Assembly (NCBI GenBank): GCA_030692685.1
Contig: JAUXZO010000010.1
Span: 1 to 64,000 of the forward strand
Length of the DNA: 64,000 nt
Reading direction: 5' to 3'
DNA from: Acidovorax sp.
Lineage (GTDB): Bacteria > Pseudomonadota > Gammaproteobacteria > Burkholderiales > Burkholderiaceae_C
Of the stretch, positions 25,846 to 35,000 are shown piece after piece; positions within the stretch are counted from its first letter, which is position 1; each line of letters begins with the position of its first letter. A model generated the notes under the pieces. It saw nothing but the letters and a program-made list of their open reading frames with translations, was not told where the DNA came from and ran no database searches. The translations under genes were made by a program, and so were the position numbers.

Positions 25846-27912
25846 ATGGACCGTCGATTATTCGTCAATTTCAGCAGCCTTTTCGCTGCCACTACGCTCG
25901 CCGGATGCGGCGGCGGAGATAGTTCGCAATTCACCTCGGAATTTACCCCGGAAACGCTGGAGGAGTTTGACGCGAGTGGGCCGGAAATCAAGAGGGAAGA
26001 TCTTACGGACGTTCAGCCTAAGAACACCTGGCAACTTCCGTTGGTGCCACCTAATTCCGTGTATCAGGTAGAGGTCACATACATGACCACTTTGAAAGTC
26101 AAAATTTTATTTCCCAATTTAGGCTTGGAATTGGGGAGCAAAGAGTTAACCGGCGGTACCAATAACGTTATGGGATTTGCGCTGCTGAAAACAGGGCAGT
26201 CTTCCCTGCCGCAATGTATTGCATTGTTTAATAATGGAACAGTGGGCCGTTTAGTTACAGTCGACAATATGTCGAATAATGTGCGATACCGCACAGTGGA
26301 CGGCGAGGGCATCCCCTGTACAGAGTATGCAATTTATGATCCTTTTATGGGTTCTAGCAGTACTTCCGTAGCTGTTTACATCAGGTTTTACGAGATTCCA
26401 GCCAACGAGCGTCCTGTGATGGACGCGTCATTCATATGTAAGGTGATTCAAAATAATGCCAAGCACCAAAGCGGCGCGGGTCTTACTGCAATGTCTCTAA
26501 GTATGAGGCCTACTTCTAAAAGTGTGCCTGGCTACCACGCGTTAAATATCAGGTCAACAACTGGTGATAATCATGATACCGTGATGCTCCCAAGCAGTCC
26601 ATTAAATCATTATAATCACTACGTTTTAGTCCCTACTTTGATGGGTGCCAGTGACGAATTGAAACCGTATCTTGCACGTCGCATGGCGCGGCATGGTTTC
26701 AATTTGGGCAAGGCCTCTGCCGCGGTTCACGGCCCGCTTGATCACCCCACGGACGACGCGCCACAGTTTGACATGCTAATGAATGATAAAATGCGAATGG
26801 TGTGGGGGACAGGCGGAATAATTTACATTAATAACATGCAAGGTCAGATTTCCACTGCCATGCGAAACGAGCCAGCCGATTACACTGTTGGTCGCGATGT
26901 TACGGATTTTATTAAGACATTTATTGGGTCTTATAGCACCGATGCGTTGCAGCAGTCGTTGCTGGATTCGGTGAATAACTCCATGAAAAGTGACAATGCT
27001 GGGGGGGCAATCAGTGCAGCTGTGTCACTTCAGGCGGGCGCGTCATGGCAAAGTGACACAGTGAAAAGGCTCTGGCGTATACCAGTAGTTCCTGGCGGTG
27101 GTGGGAGATTTTCTGTCGCTCTTGGCCGTGCCGGCGCCGGTTTTGGTGGTGCCCAGGCAGGGCATAATTTTTATTATTTTATGAAAGATGGGCAAATTAA
27201 ATTAACGTTTGTTTTGATAATAAAGCTATTTAATTCCGCCGCCCTAAAAGTAGCCGGCTATACATTTGATACTGAAGTTAGCTTTGCCGTGACGATCGAC
27301 ACGAGAACTAATGAGGTACGGTACGACTCGGTTACTATAGAGCCTGTTATTGATTATGATAAGAAAACATTTTTAGGCTGGATTCTGAATGGTTTGATGC
27401 AGGGCGTAGCGTGGGTTGGGCGCCTCAGAGTTCCAAGTACTAACCGTATTCAGCCAGTGATTACCTCTGCTGCCGGGGTGGAGATGGCTGTTATAACGAG
27501 GGGGCTTTCTGAAACTTTAGCAGCTCTTCCGGCATTAACAGGAACCGTTCGGGCTATGCCAAGTTTCGGCGGCGACGCATTGGATCCTGTCCAGATTGTG
27601 CAACAGACGGCACAAGCTGCGAGCGGTCCATTCAGCTTAAGTCCGTGGATGCTAGGAGAATTATCTATGAAGTTTGTGATAGTCAATACAAGCATCGCGT
27701 CTGGTACTTTCCAAAAGGGTTGGTCGGCGGGGCATGCCTTCGGTTTCGAAGTCAGTTGGAAAGATCTTTTCGGCTACGGTTTGAAGTTCACCCAGCCTTT
27801 TGGTCCAGGGAATGCCGGTGCATTCGTGCGGGTCATGGCGGCTGTTGAAGCGCATGTTGCCGTTGGGAGTCCTACGTATATGGCGTCTACGCAGTATCAA
27901 ATTACTATATAG
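25846..27912 (+). CDS. Large secreted lipoprotein of unknown function, 688 aa
   Basis: I do not recognise this protein. The N-terminus MDRRLFVNFSSLFAATTLAG-C has a lipobox (LAGC, Cys21) and an Arg-Arg pair followed by LFV that resembles a Tat signal, so a Tat-exported lipoprotein is possible. Gly at +2 favours the outer membrane. No known domain is evident. The N-terminal third is beta-rich; residues about 230-330 include LARRMARHGFNLGKASAAVH and HPTDDAPQFDMLM; near 420-450 is a Gly-rich stretch (VPGGGGRFSVALGRAGAGFG); the C-terminus ends in alternating beta-like segments. Base composition is much more AT-rich than the neighbours, a sign of transfer. CAGGAGC precedes the ATG. Confidence 0.75.
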   Translation: MDRRLFVNFSSLFAATTLAGCGGGDSSQFTSEFTPETLEEFDASGPEIKREDLTDVQPKNTWQLPLVPPNSVYQVEVTYMTTLKVKILFPNLGLELGSKELTGGTNNVMGFALLKTGQSSLPQCIALFNNGTVGRLVTVDNMSNNVRYRTVDGEGIPCTEYAIYDPFMGSSSTSVAVYIRFYEIPANERPVMDASFICKVIQNNAKHQSGAGLTAMSLSMRPTSKSVPGYHALNIRSTTGDNHDTVMLPSSPLNHYNHYVLVPTLMGASDELKPYLARRMARHGFNLGKASAAVHGPLDHPTDDAPQFDMLMNDKMRMVWGTGGIIYINNMQGQISTAMRNEPADYTVGRDVTDFIKTFIGSYSTDALQQSLLDSVNNSMKSDNAGGAISAAVSLQAGASWQSDTVKRLWRIPVVPGGGGRFSVALGRAGAGFGGAQAGHNFYYFMKDGQIKLTFVLIIKLFNSAALKVAGYTFDTEVSFAVTIDTRTNEVRYDSVTIEPVIDYDKKTFLGWILNGLMQGVAWVGRLRVPSTNRIQPVITSAAGVEMAVITRGLSETLAALPALTGTVRAMPSFGGDALDPVQIVQQTAQAASGPFSLSPWMLGELSMKFVIVNTSIASGTFQKGWSAGHAFGFEVSWKDLFGYGLKFTQPFGPGNAGAFVRVMAAVEAHVAVGSPTYMASTQYQITI

Positions 27913-28602
27913 ATGGATATTTTTTATTTTCGTCTGACTGGCGCTGTCGGTTTGGCTGGACATCGGTGGGGAGGGTGGTCGGCATCCAATCATCCGAGAG
28001 CGGCGTCTACTGCTGAAAGGGCTGGATTGCTGCACGCCGGGTGCTCTTTCTAGCGATGGATTGACCGCGATGGCCACGGGTGAACCACCCACCCGTGGCT
28101 TGAAAGCGCAAGCAACTGCACGCCCTGACAAAACCGCGCCCCCCCCAACCGCGACTGCTCAGTGTGTAGGCGTGGCGCACTGTGGGCAGGGGTAGTGCGG
28201 ACAAAAATGCCCGTGCCTCCCAAAGTAAAGTGCCGGAGGGCCGGGCTTCGCACTTCACCTCACGGGGGGCGCGACCTCTAGCGGCGCCGAAGCAAATGGA
28301 CCGGGTTCTGCCTGATCCAGGCGAATTACGCCGCGACCCGGTACGGCGTACAGGTGCTACGCCGACCAGTGTGATGGCTTGTTTCCCTACGTCTCTAACG
28401 GCAGGCTAGTTCGCATGGCTGTGGCCGCCGCAAGCGGGCGTCGCAGCGTTGGAGCTTGTGCTGAGCAAGCAAGGCGCGCGAGGCGCCGGGCAATGTAGTT
28501 GTTGAGCGCTGCCTTGCTGTCTGCCGCCCGCAGATGCAACTCTTATGATCGGTTTGAGGCTACCCCGCAGCCGGGGGAGCGCTATTACCGTTGGTCCGAC
28601 GG
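27913..28602. other. Non-coding right part of the island
   Basis: About 690 bases between the lipoprotein gene and the 3' end of psd. Base composition returns from AT-rich to GC-rich at about 27.95 kb. A T-rich run follows the lipoprotein stop but without a clear hairpin. No integrase, transposase or inverted repeat end could be identified. Confidence 0.5.
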
Positions 28603-29451
28603 TTAATCTCGCAACAAAGCCATCGCCTCGCCCAGACGAATCGACCGGGCCGGCTCCCACTGCGGGTTAAAGCGCAGCGGCCCTTGCGGGAATAGCATCA
28701 CCACGGTAGAGCCCAGCAAAAAACGCCCCATTTCGTCACCCTGTTGCAGGCTGACCTGGCCGGGCGCGTAGTCCCATTGCCGCTGCCGGCCGGTGCGCGG
28801 CGGGTTTACCAGGCCGTGCCACACCGTGGCCATGCTGCCCACGATGGTGGCACCCACCAGCACGAGTACAAACGGGCCATGCGCGCTGTCAAACGCACAC
28901 ACCACGCGCTCGTTGCGGGCAAACAGCCCAGGCACGCCGCGGGCGGTGAGCGGGTTGACCGAAAACAGGTCGCCCGGCACGTGCACCATGCGCGTCAGCG
29001 TGCCTGCGCAGGGCATGTGGATGCGGTGATAGTCGCGTGGGCTCAGGTACAGCGTGGCAAAGTGCCCGTTCTCAAACTGCGCGGCCAGCGCTGCATCGCC
29101 ACCCACCAGTGCGGTGGTGGAATAGGTATGGCCCTTTGCCTGGAAGACCTGGTCCTTGTCGATAGGGCCGAACTGGCTGATGGCGCCGTCGACCGGGCAG
29201 ATCAGGTCCGCCGCTTCCAGCGGGCGTGCGCCGGGCTTCAAGGCGCGGGTGAAGAAATCGTTGAATGAGGTGTACGCGCCAATGTCGGGCTGTGCCGCCT
29301 CGTCCATATTGACGTTGTAGCGCGCCACAAAGCGGCGGATAGCGGCGGTGGTCAGGCCGCCCAGCCGGGCCGATGCCAGCTTGCCAGCTAGCACGGTCAT
29401 CGCCTTCTTGGGCATCAGGTATTGCGGCAGAACTGCCAGACGATCAGACAA
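28603..29451 (-). CDS. psd: Phosphatidylserine decarboxylase proenzyme
   Basis: A 282-aa enzyme that makes phosphatidylethanolamine at the inner membrane. The self-cleavage site is LGST (Ser248 becomes the pyruvoyl group); DYHRIHMP and VNPLTARGVPGLFARNERVV hold catalytic and conserved residues. A TTG start at 29451 (MSDRLAVLPQYL) preceded by GAGAGG fits the family N-terminus; the frame stays open further upstream but without family-like sequence. A second, broken copy of its 3' end lies 4.6 kb away at 24020-24212 on the same strand. Confidence 0.92.
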   Translation of the reverse strand: MSDRLAVLPQYLMPKKAMTVLAGKLASARLGGLTTAAIRRFVARYNVNMDEAAQPDIGAYTSFNDFFTRALKPGARPLEAADLICPVDGAISQFGPIDKDQVFQAKGHTYSTTALVGGDAALAAQFENGHFATLYLSPRDYHRIHMPCAGTLTRMVHVPGDLFSVNPLTARGVPGLFARNERVVCAFDSAHGPFVLVLVGATIVGSMATVWHGLVNPPRTGRQRQWDYAPGQVSLQQGDEMGRFLLGSTVVMLFPQGPLRFNPQWEPARSIRLGEAMALLRD

Positions 29452-29533
29452 GGGCAACCTCTCGGGGACGAAAGCGGTGGATTCTATCGGTGGGCAGCGC
29501 AGGCGCCGTGCGGGAGCGCGCCGCAGTGCGCTG

Positions 29534-30250
29534 TCAGACGCCCAGGTGCTGTTCGAGCAGGCCGGGCTCGTCCTGCAGCGCCTGCGAGCTGCCTTCAAAG
29601 ACGACCTGGCCCTTGACCAGGATGACGTTGCGGTCGGTGATCTGGGTGACGTGTTTCCAGTTCTTGTCCACGATCACGCTGCTGATGCCGCTCTCCTTGA
29701 TCAGGCTGCAGATGCGCCAGATTTCGCGCGCGATCAGCGGCGCCAGGCCTTCGGTGGCTTCGTCCAGAATGAGCACGTCGGGGTTGGTCATCAGCGCCCG
29801 GCCGATGGTCAGCATCTGCTGCTCGCCACCGCTCAGTTGCTGGCCGCCATGGCCCAGCCGTTCCTTGAGGCGCGGAAAGGTCTCCAGCACGCGGTCATAC
29901 GTCCAGTCGCGCTGGCCCCGTGTGCCAGCACGTGCCGCCATCTGCAGGTTTTCGACCACGCTGAGGTTGCCGAAGATGCCACGGCCTTCGGGCACATACG
30001 CAATGCCAAGCCGAGCCACCTCATAGGGCGGTTTGCCAGTCATGTCACGGCCCGACATGCTGATGCTGCCGGAGCGTGGCTTGACCAGCCCCATCAGTGA
30101 TTTGAGCAAGGTGCTTTTGCCCATGCCGTTGCGGCCCATCAGGCCGATGGTTTCACCCTGACCTACGGTGAAGTCCACCCCGTGCAGGATGTGGCTGGCG
30201 CCGTAGTAGGTGTGGAGGCCCCGGGCATCGATCCAAGGTGTGTCGTTCAT
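29534..30250 (-). CDS. livF: Branched-chain amino acid-type ABC transporter ATPase LivF
   Basis: A 238-aa ATPase: Walker A GRNGMGKST, Q-loop/YVPEGRGIF, signature LSGGEQQM, Walker B VLILDEATEGLAP. It is the last gene of a minus-strand livK-(lysE)-livHMGF set; the stop of livG is one base upstream of its start. In the late part VIVDKN replaces the usual VEQN. The ligand is a hydrophobic amino acid or another small organic acid; the class does not fix it. Confidence 0.9.
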   Translation of the reverse strand: MNDTPWIDARGLHTYYGASHILHGVDFTVGQGETIGLMGRNGMGKSTLLKSLMGLVKPRSGSISMSGRDMTGKPPYEVARLGIAYVPEGRGIFGNLSVVENLQMAARAGTRGQRDWTYDRVLETFPRLKERLGHGGQQLSGGEQQMLTIGRALMTNPDVLILDEATEGLAPLIAREIWRICSLIKESGISSVIVDKNWKHVTQITDRNVILVKGQVVFEGSSQALQDEPGLLEQHLGV

Positions 30251-30251
30251 C

Positions 30252-31025
30252 TCAGTGGTCCTCGCCCAGGTACGCGGCTTGCACCGTGGCATCGGCACGT
30301 ACCTCGGGGGGCGTGCCATGGGCAATGACCTCGCCATTGACCATCACGGTAAGGTGATCGGCCAGCGCGAACACGGCGTCCATGTCGTGCTCGACCAGCA
30401 TGATGGCGTGGGCGGGTTTGAGGCGTTGCAGCAGCTCGACCATGCGTTCTGCCTCGGCCACGCCCATGCCGGCCAGGGGCTCGTCGAGCAGCAGCACCTG
30501 GGGCTCTGTCGCCAGGGTCATCGCGATCTCCAGCTGGCGCTGTTCGCCATGGCTCATGGCGCCCGCAATGGAGTTGCGTCGGTTTTTTAAGCCAGAAAGC
30601 TCGATAGCGCTTTCCAGGCGGGCGCTGGTAGCTCTGTTTTTGATAGTGTTTTTGCGCGTGTCCAGCCACCACCGCAGCGGGTTCCAGGGTTGCTGCGCAT
30701 CTCCCGACTGGGCCGCCAGGCGAACGTTTTCATGCACGGTGAGCGGCAGGAAGATGTTGGTCTTCTGGTAGCTGCGCCCCAGGCCCTGGCGCGAGATGCG
30801 CTCGGGCGCCCAGCCTGTGACGTTGGTGCTGCCCACGTGTACCTGGCCCGAGGTGGGCACCAAGTCGCCAGAGAGCAGGTTGGTCAACGTCGACTTGCCT
30901 GCGCCGTTGGGCCCGATCACGGCATGGATGCGGCCACGCCACAGGTCCACCGATACACCATTGACGGCAGCCAGGCCACCAAAGCGCTTGGTCAGTTGCT
31001 GGGCCGAAAGCAGTACGTCAGCCAT
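30252..31025 (-). CDS. livG: Branched-chain amino acid-type ABC transporter ATPase LivG
   Basis: A 257-aa ATPase with Walker A GPNGAGKST, the YQKTNIF Q-loop, signature MSHGEQRQ and Walker B VLLLDEPLAGM. The region between Q-loop and signature contains TIKNRATSARLESAIELSGL, which is encoded by a copy of the AGCGCT hairpin repeat at 30581-30652. The normal family has a charged helix here, so the repeat has supplied the linker without breaking the frame. It overlaps livM by eight bases. Confidence 0.92.
   Translation of the reverse strand: MADVLLSAQQLTKRFGGLAAVNGVSVDLWRGRIHAVIGPNGAGKSTLTNLLSGDLVPTSGQVHVGSTNVTGWAPERISRQGLGRSYQKTNIFLPLTVHENVRLAAQSGDAQQPWNPLRWWLDTRKNTIKNRATSARLESAIELSGLKNRRNSIAGAMSHGEQRQLEIAMTLATEPQVLLLDEPLAGMGVAEAERMVELLQRLKPAHAIMLVEHDMDAVFALADHLTVMVNGEVIAHGTPPEVRADATVQAAYLGEDH
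30581..30652 (-). repeat. AGCGCT-type repeat inside livG
   Basis: On the minus strand: CACTATCAAAA, AGAGCTACCAGCGC, an 8-base loop region, AAAGCGCTATCGAGC, then TCTGGCTTAAAAAA. Every block matches the intergenic copy at 60487-60557 read on the same strand (ACTATTAAA, ATAGCTACTAGCGC, AAGCGCTAGAGGC, TTTGGCTTAAAA). This is the clearest in-frame copy. Confidence 0.8.
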
Positions 31026-32016
31026 GGGGCGTGTCCTCCTGCACGTTGCGGGCGGTGCGTTGCCCCAGCATGCCCAGCAGCCCGCGCGGCGCAGCCACCA
31101 CCACCAGCACAATGAACCCACCCATCAGCAACTGCCAGTGTTTGGTGACGTCTTTGAACACATGGAGCAGGTATTCAAACGCGAACGCGCCCACGATGGC
31201 GCCCGCAAAGTTGCCCATGCCGCCCAGGATGACCATCATGATGGCGTGTGCGCTCATGTGAAAACCCATCAGCTCCGGGTTCACATAGCCGGTTTGTGCA
31301 CCCCATAGATAGCCTGCCAAGCCTGCGAGCGCACCCGCCACCGTAAAGGCCGTGAGCTTGTAGCCGCGGGTTCCAAAGCCCATGGCACGCATGCGGTGCT
31401 CGTTGATGCGGATGCCTGCCAGCGCACGGCCCAGGGGGCTCCATAGCAAGCGACGCAGCAACATGTAGACCAACACCACCAGGGCCAGTGTGAAGTAGTA
31501 GAAGGTTTTGCGGCCTTCCAGGTCGAACGGCAGCCAGCCGAACACCGAGGCATCGGGCCGGAAGTTGATGTACAGCCCATCCGATCCGCCCAGTATTTTG
31601 TTGTCAAAGAACAGATAGAACACCATCTGCGCGAACGCCATGGTGACCATGATGAAGTAGATGCCGTGGGTGCGAACAACGAAGAACCCGATGATCAAGG
31701 CCACCAACCCCGAACCCGCCACGGCCAGGGGCAGTGACCACCACAGGCTCACTGGCGAATCGGCCGGCGTGAAAAAGGCCAGCGCATAGCCCGCTACGCC
31801 AAAGTAGGCGGCGTGGCCCAGGGACACCAGGCCGGTCACGCCCTGCAGCAGGTCCAGGCTCATCGCAAAGATGGCCATGATCATCATGCGGGTGACCATC
31901 TGCACGTAAAAATCGCTGCCCACAACGGGGAACAGCAGCAGCGCGGCCATCCCCAGTGCAAGGGCAAACTGCACGCTGCGCGGCAGCACTTCGATATTGG
32001 CGCGGGGTGTGCTCAT
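31018..32016 (-). CDS. livM: Branched-chain amino acid-type ABC transporter permease LivM
   Basis: A 332-aa inner-membrane permease with about nine hydrophobic segments. LSLDLLQGVTGLVSLGHAAYFGVAGYA and ALAGIRINEHRMRAMGF are typical of LivM, the latter being the coupling region. It overlaps livG. It pairs with LivH to form the channel. Confidence 0.92.
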   Translation of the reverse strand: MSTPRANIEVLPRSVQFALALGMAALLLFPVVGSDFYVQMVTRMMIMAIFAMSLDLLQGVTGLVSLGHAAYFGVAGYALAFFTPADSPVSLWWSLPLAVAGSGLVALIIGFFVVRTHGIYFIMVTMAFAQMVFYLFFDNKILGGSDGLYINFRPDASVFGWLPFDLEGRKTFYYFTLALVVLVYMLLRRLLWSPLGRALAGIRINEHRMRAMGFGTRGYKLTAFTVAGALAGLAGYLWGAQTGYVNPELMGFHMSAHAIMMVILGGMGNFAGAIVGAFAFEYLLHVFKDVTKHWQLLMGGFIVLVVVAAPRGLLGMLGQRTARNVQEDTPHG

Positions 32017-32098
32017 GAGCTGCTGCCGGTCTGCCCCAAGGCAGAGAACACCCGTTTGGGGGGCAGCGAAGTACGCGAAGCGACGAGCATGGGGGCAG

Positions 32099-32962
32099 TC
32101 ATTGTTTAAAGAGACCTTCAGGTTTCCACAGCAGCACGGCCGCCATCAGCATGTACACCAGCATGCCGGACACCGATGGCAGCAGCACTTTGCCAAAGGT
32201 GTCCACCAAGCCCACCAGCAGCGCTGCAATGAGCGCGCCGCGAACGGACCCAATGCCGCCAATCACCACCACGACAAAACACATGATCAGCACCGAGGAC
32301 CCCATGTTGGGGTAGACGCTGGACACAGGTGCTGCCACCATGCCCGCGACGGCTGCCAGGCCCACGCCGAGCGCAAACACGGTGGCGTGGATCAACTTGA
32401 TGTTTACGCCCAGCGATTCCGCCATGTCCCGGTTGAAAGCGCCAGCGCGGATCTTCATGCCCAGGCGGGTCTTGGAGATCAGCAAGTACAGGCCAATCGC
32501 CAACGCTATACAGACGGCCGAGATGAACAACCGGTATGCGGGGTAGGAGAGGTTGTCTGTGAGGGGGATGGACCATTCCAGCAGGGGCGGAATCGCGACG
32601 CCGTGCACGTCGTCTCCCCACAGAATGGAGCGCAGCTCTTCAAAGATGTAGATCAGACCGAAGGTCAGCAGCACCTGGTCGAGGTGATCGCGGTGATAAA
32701 AATGGCGAAACAGCAGCCATTCGAGTGCCAGGCCAAACACTACGGCGATGGCGGCCCCCCCGAGAATGGCCAGTGTGAGACTGCCGAAGTACGCGGACAG
32801 CGAATAGGCCAGATAAGCACCCAGCATGTAAAAGCTGCCGTGCGCTAAGTTCACCACCCCCATGATCCCAAAGATCAGGGTCAGGCCAGCCGCCAGCATG
32901 AACAGCAGCAAGCCGTACTGCACACTGTTGAGCAGCTGGATCAGGAAGGTAGCGAAGTCCAT
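32099..32962 (-). CDS. livH: Branched-chain amino acid-type ABC transporter permease LivH
   Basis: A 287-aa inner-membrane permease. LLFMLAAGLTLIFGIMGVVNLAHGSFYMLGAYLAYSL at the start and the IRAGAFNRDMAESLGVN coupling segment identify LivH. It lies 82 bases before livM and 18 bases after the lysE-type gene in transcription order. Confidence 0.92.
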   Translation of the reverse strand: MDFATFLIQLLNSVQYGLLLFMLAAGLTLIFGIMGVVNLAHGSFYMLGAYLAYSLSAYFGSLTLAILGGAAIAVVFGLALEWLLFRHFYHRDHLDQVLLTFGLIYIFEELRSILWGDDVHGVAIPPLLEWSIPLTDNLSYPAYRLFISAVCIALAIGLYLLISKTRLGMKIRAGAFNRDMAESLGVNIKLIHATVFALGVGLAAVAGMVAAPVSSVYPNMGSSVLIMCFVVVVIGGIGSVRGALIAALLVGLVDTFGKVLLPSVSGMLVYMLMAAVLLWKPEGLFKQ

Positions 32963-32980
32963 GGAAGTTGGTTGGAAAGT

Positions 32981-33649
32981 TTATGCGGCGCGGCGCGTGG
33001 CGAGAAGCAAGGTGCCCATCAGCGTGAACAGCCCACCGCAAACACGGTTGAACCACCGCATGCGGGTGCCGGAGCGCAGCACCGGTGCCAGACGCGCCAC
33101 ACCCAGCGCACACAGCGTGAGCACCGTGAATTCAAATGCTACGAAGGTGCTGGCCAACACGGCAAACTGAGGCGCCCAGGCGGCGGCAGGGTCCAGAAAC
33201 TGCGGAAAGAACGCAGTGAAAAACAGGAGTGCTTTGGGGTTGCTTCCACCCACGATCAGCCCTTGCACAAACAGCTTGTGTGCAGGAGCGGTTGCCAGCG
33301 CTGTCGCGCCTTTCGCGTCTTTGGCGCCCTTGTCATTTTGCGCAGGCAACTCGTCGAACACGGTGGCACGGCTGCGAAAGGTCTTGATGCCCAGCCATAT
33401 CAGGTAGGCGGCGCCTGCAGCCTTGAGTACCCAGAAAGCCGCTTCGGAGGCCGCCAGTAGTGCTCCCAGGCCCAATGCGGACAGCAGCATGGTGCCGAGA
33501 ACGGCAGTCACACTGCCAGCAGCCGCTGCGAGCGCCTTGCGAGGGCCATGCTGCAGGGAATACGTCATGCACATGAGCATGGTGGGGCCCGGGGATAAAA
33601 CCAGCAGGGCCACTGCGGCAAGGTAAAGCAGGTAGGTACTGAGTGACAT
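32981..33649 (-). CDS. LysE/RhtB-family amino acid exporter
   Basis: A 222-aa membrane protein with six predicted helices. The signature LSPGPTMLMCMTYSLQHGPRKAL is near the N-terminus, and GGSNPKALLFFTAFFPQF is in the middle. These proteins export amino acids or homoserine lactones. It sits between the binding protein and permease genes of an import cassette, so a matched export valve or an insertion into the cassette is possible. The start at 33649 (MSLSTYLLYLAAVALLVLSPG) fits the family. Confidence 0.88.
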   Translation of the reverse strand: MSLSTYLLYLAAVALLVLSPGPTMLMCMTYSLQHGPRKALAAAAGSVTAVLGTMLLSALGLGALLAASEAAFWVLKAAGAAYLIWLGIKTFRSRATVFDELPAQNDKGAKDAKGATALATAPAHKLFVQGLIVGGSNPKALLFFTAFFPQFLDPAAAWAPQFAVLASTFVAFEFTVLTLCALGVARLAPVLRSGTRMRWFNRVCGGLFTLMGTLLLATRRAA

Positions 33650-33812
33650 GGGGTGTGTAAAGAGGGAATGAATGGCCGCAGCGCGCGGGCGCACGATGTG
33701 GCCGCCCGCCAATATGGCAGACGACTCGTCCATTGTGTCAAAACCTGCTGCGTGCCAAAGGCACTCGGACGGTGCCGATGCCTGATGGCAGCCTAGCCTG
33801 CGCTGCGGTGTA

Positions 33813-35000
33813 TCAGCCCATGCGGCAACCGGCGCCGCTGTCGGCCAGGGCCTTGGCGGCCACGCCGATAACCTTGTTTTCCTTGTTTGCAACCTGCCGC
33901 AGGTAAATGTCCTGAACCGGGTTGTGTGCCTTGCTCATCGTCCATTTGCCGCGGGGGCTGTCGATGACGGCACTTTCCAGCGCCTTGTAAAGCGCGGGCT
34001 TGGACGACATGTCGCCTTTGACCGCGTTGGCGCCTTGCACCAGCAGCAAGCCCGTGTCGTAGCCTTGCACCGCGTACACGTCGGGCTGGCTGCGGAACGC
34101 CTTGGCGTATTCGAGGCGGAATTGCTTGTTGCGCGGCGTGTCCAGCGAATCGCTGTAGTGCATCGTGGTAATGATGCCGTCTGCGGCAGGGCCAGCGGCG
34201 TCCAGCACGCCTTCAGTGAGAAAGCCCGAGCCGTACAGCGGAATTTTGTCCTTGAGGCCAGCTGCTGCGTAGTCGCGGATGAATTTTGCGGCACCGCCAC
34301 CAGCAAAGAAGCAGGCTACAGCGTCGGGCTTGAGCGCCGCGATCTCGGTGAGCAGCGCCTGGAACTCGACGTTGGGGAAGGGCAGCCCCAGCTCTTTGAC
34401 GATGGTGCCACCTGCGGCGGTGTAGCTTTGCTTGAAACCTTCAAAGGCTTCGTCGCCAGCGGCGTACTTCCAGGTGATCCACACGGCTTTTTTGTGGCCT
34501 CTGTCGACCATCGCCTTGCCCAGCGCCAGGGTGGGTTGGGAGTTGCTGAACGATGTGCGGAACACATTGGGCGCGCAGAGTGCGCGGGTTGCCGCATGTA
34601 CGCCCGCGTTGGGAATCAGGCTGAGCACCCCGGTATCGCGCGCCACCTTCTGGATCCCCATCTGAACACCGGAGTGCACTGTGCCAATCAGCACATCGAC
34701 TTTATCGCGCTGGACCAGCTTGCTAGCGTTCTCGACGCCTTTGCTGGGCTCCGATTCGTCGTCCACCTTGAACCACTCGATCTCGCGTCCACCCAACTTG
34801 CCACCCTGCTGGTCAATTGCCAGTCGCACCCCGTTTTCAATCGCAACGCCCAACTGAGCAAAGGTGCCGGTGTAAGGCAGCATGAAACCCACGCGCACTT
34901 TGCCGCTTTGCGCACGCACGATGGAGGGCAACAACAGGCCCGTGGAAGCGGCGCCTACGAGGGCGGCACTGCGGCTGATGACGAGGCGGCGTGTGGTCAT
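33813..35000 (-). CDS. livK: ABC transporter substrate-binding protein, LivK type
   Basis: A 395-aa type I periplasmic binding protein. The signal peptide ends near residue 31 (SIVRAQ) and has an Arg-Arg start (MTTRRLVISR). Family segments are VRVGFMLPYTGTFAQLG, DAVACFFAGGGAAKFI and YDTGLLLVQG. It is the first gene of the minus-strand import cassette; the gap to lysE is about 160 bases. Confidence 0.9.
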   Translation of the reverse strand: MTTRRLVISRSAALVGAASTGLLLPSIVRAQSGKVRVGFMLPYTGTFAQLGVAIENGVRLAIDQQGGKLGGREIEWFKVDDESEPSKGVENASKLVQRDKVDVLIGTVHSGVQMGIQKVARDTGVLSLIPNAGVHAATRALCAPNVFRTSFSNSQPTLALGKAMVDRGHKKAVWITWKYAAGDEAFEGFKQSYTAAGGTIVKELGLPFPNVEFQALLTEIAALKPDAVACFFAGGGAAKFIRDYAAAGLKDKIPLYGSGFLTEGVLDAAGPAADGIITTMHYSDSLDTPRNKQFRLEYAKAFRSQPDVYAVQGYDTGLLLVQGANAVKGDMSSKPALYKALESAVIDSPRGKWTMSKAHNPVQDIYLRQVANKENKVIGVAAKALADSGAGCRMG

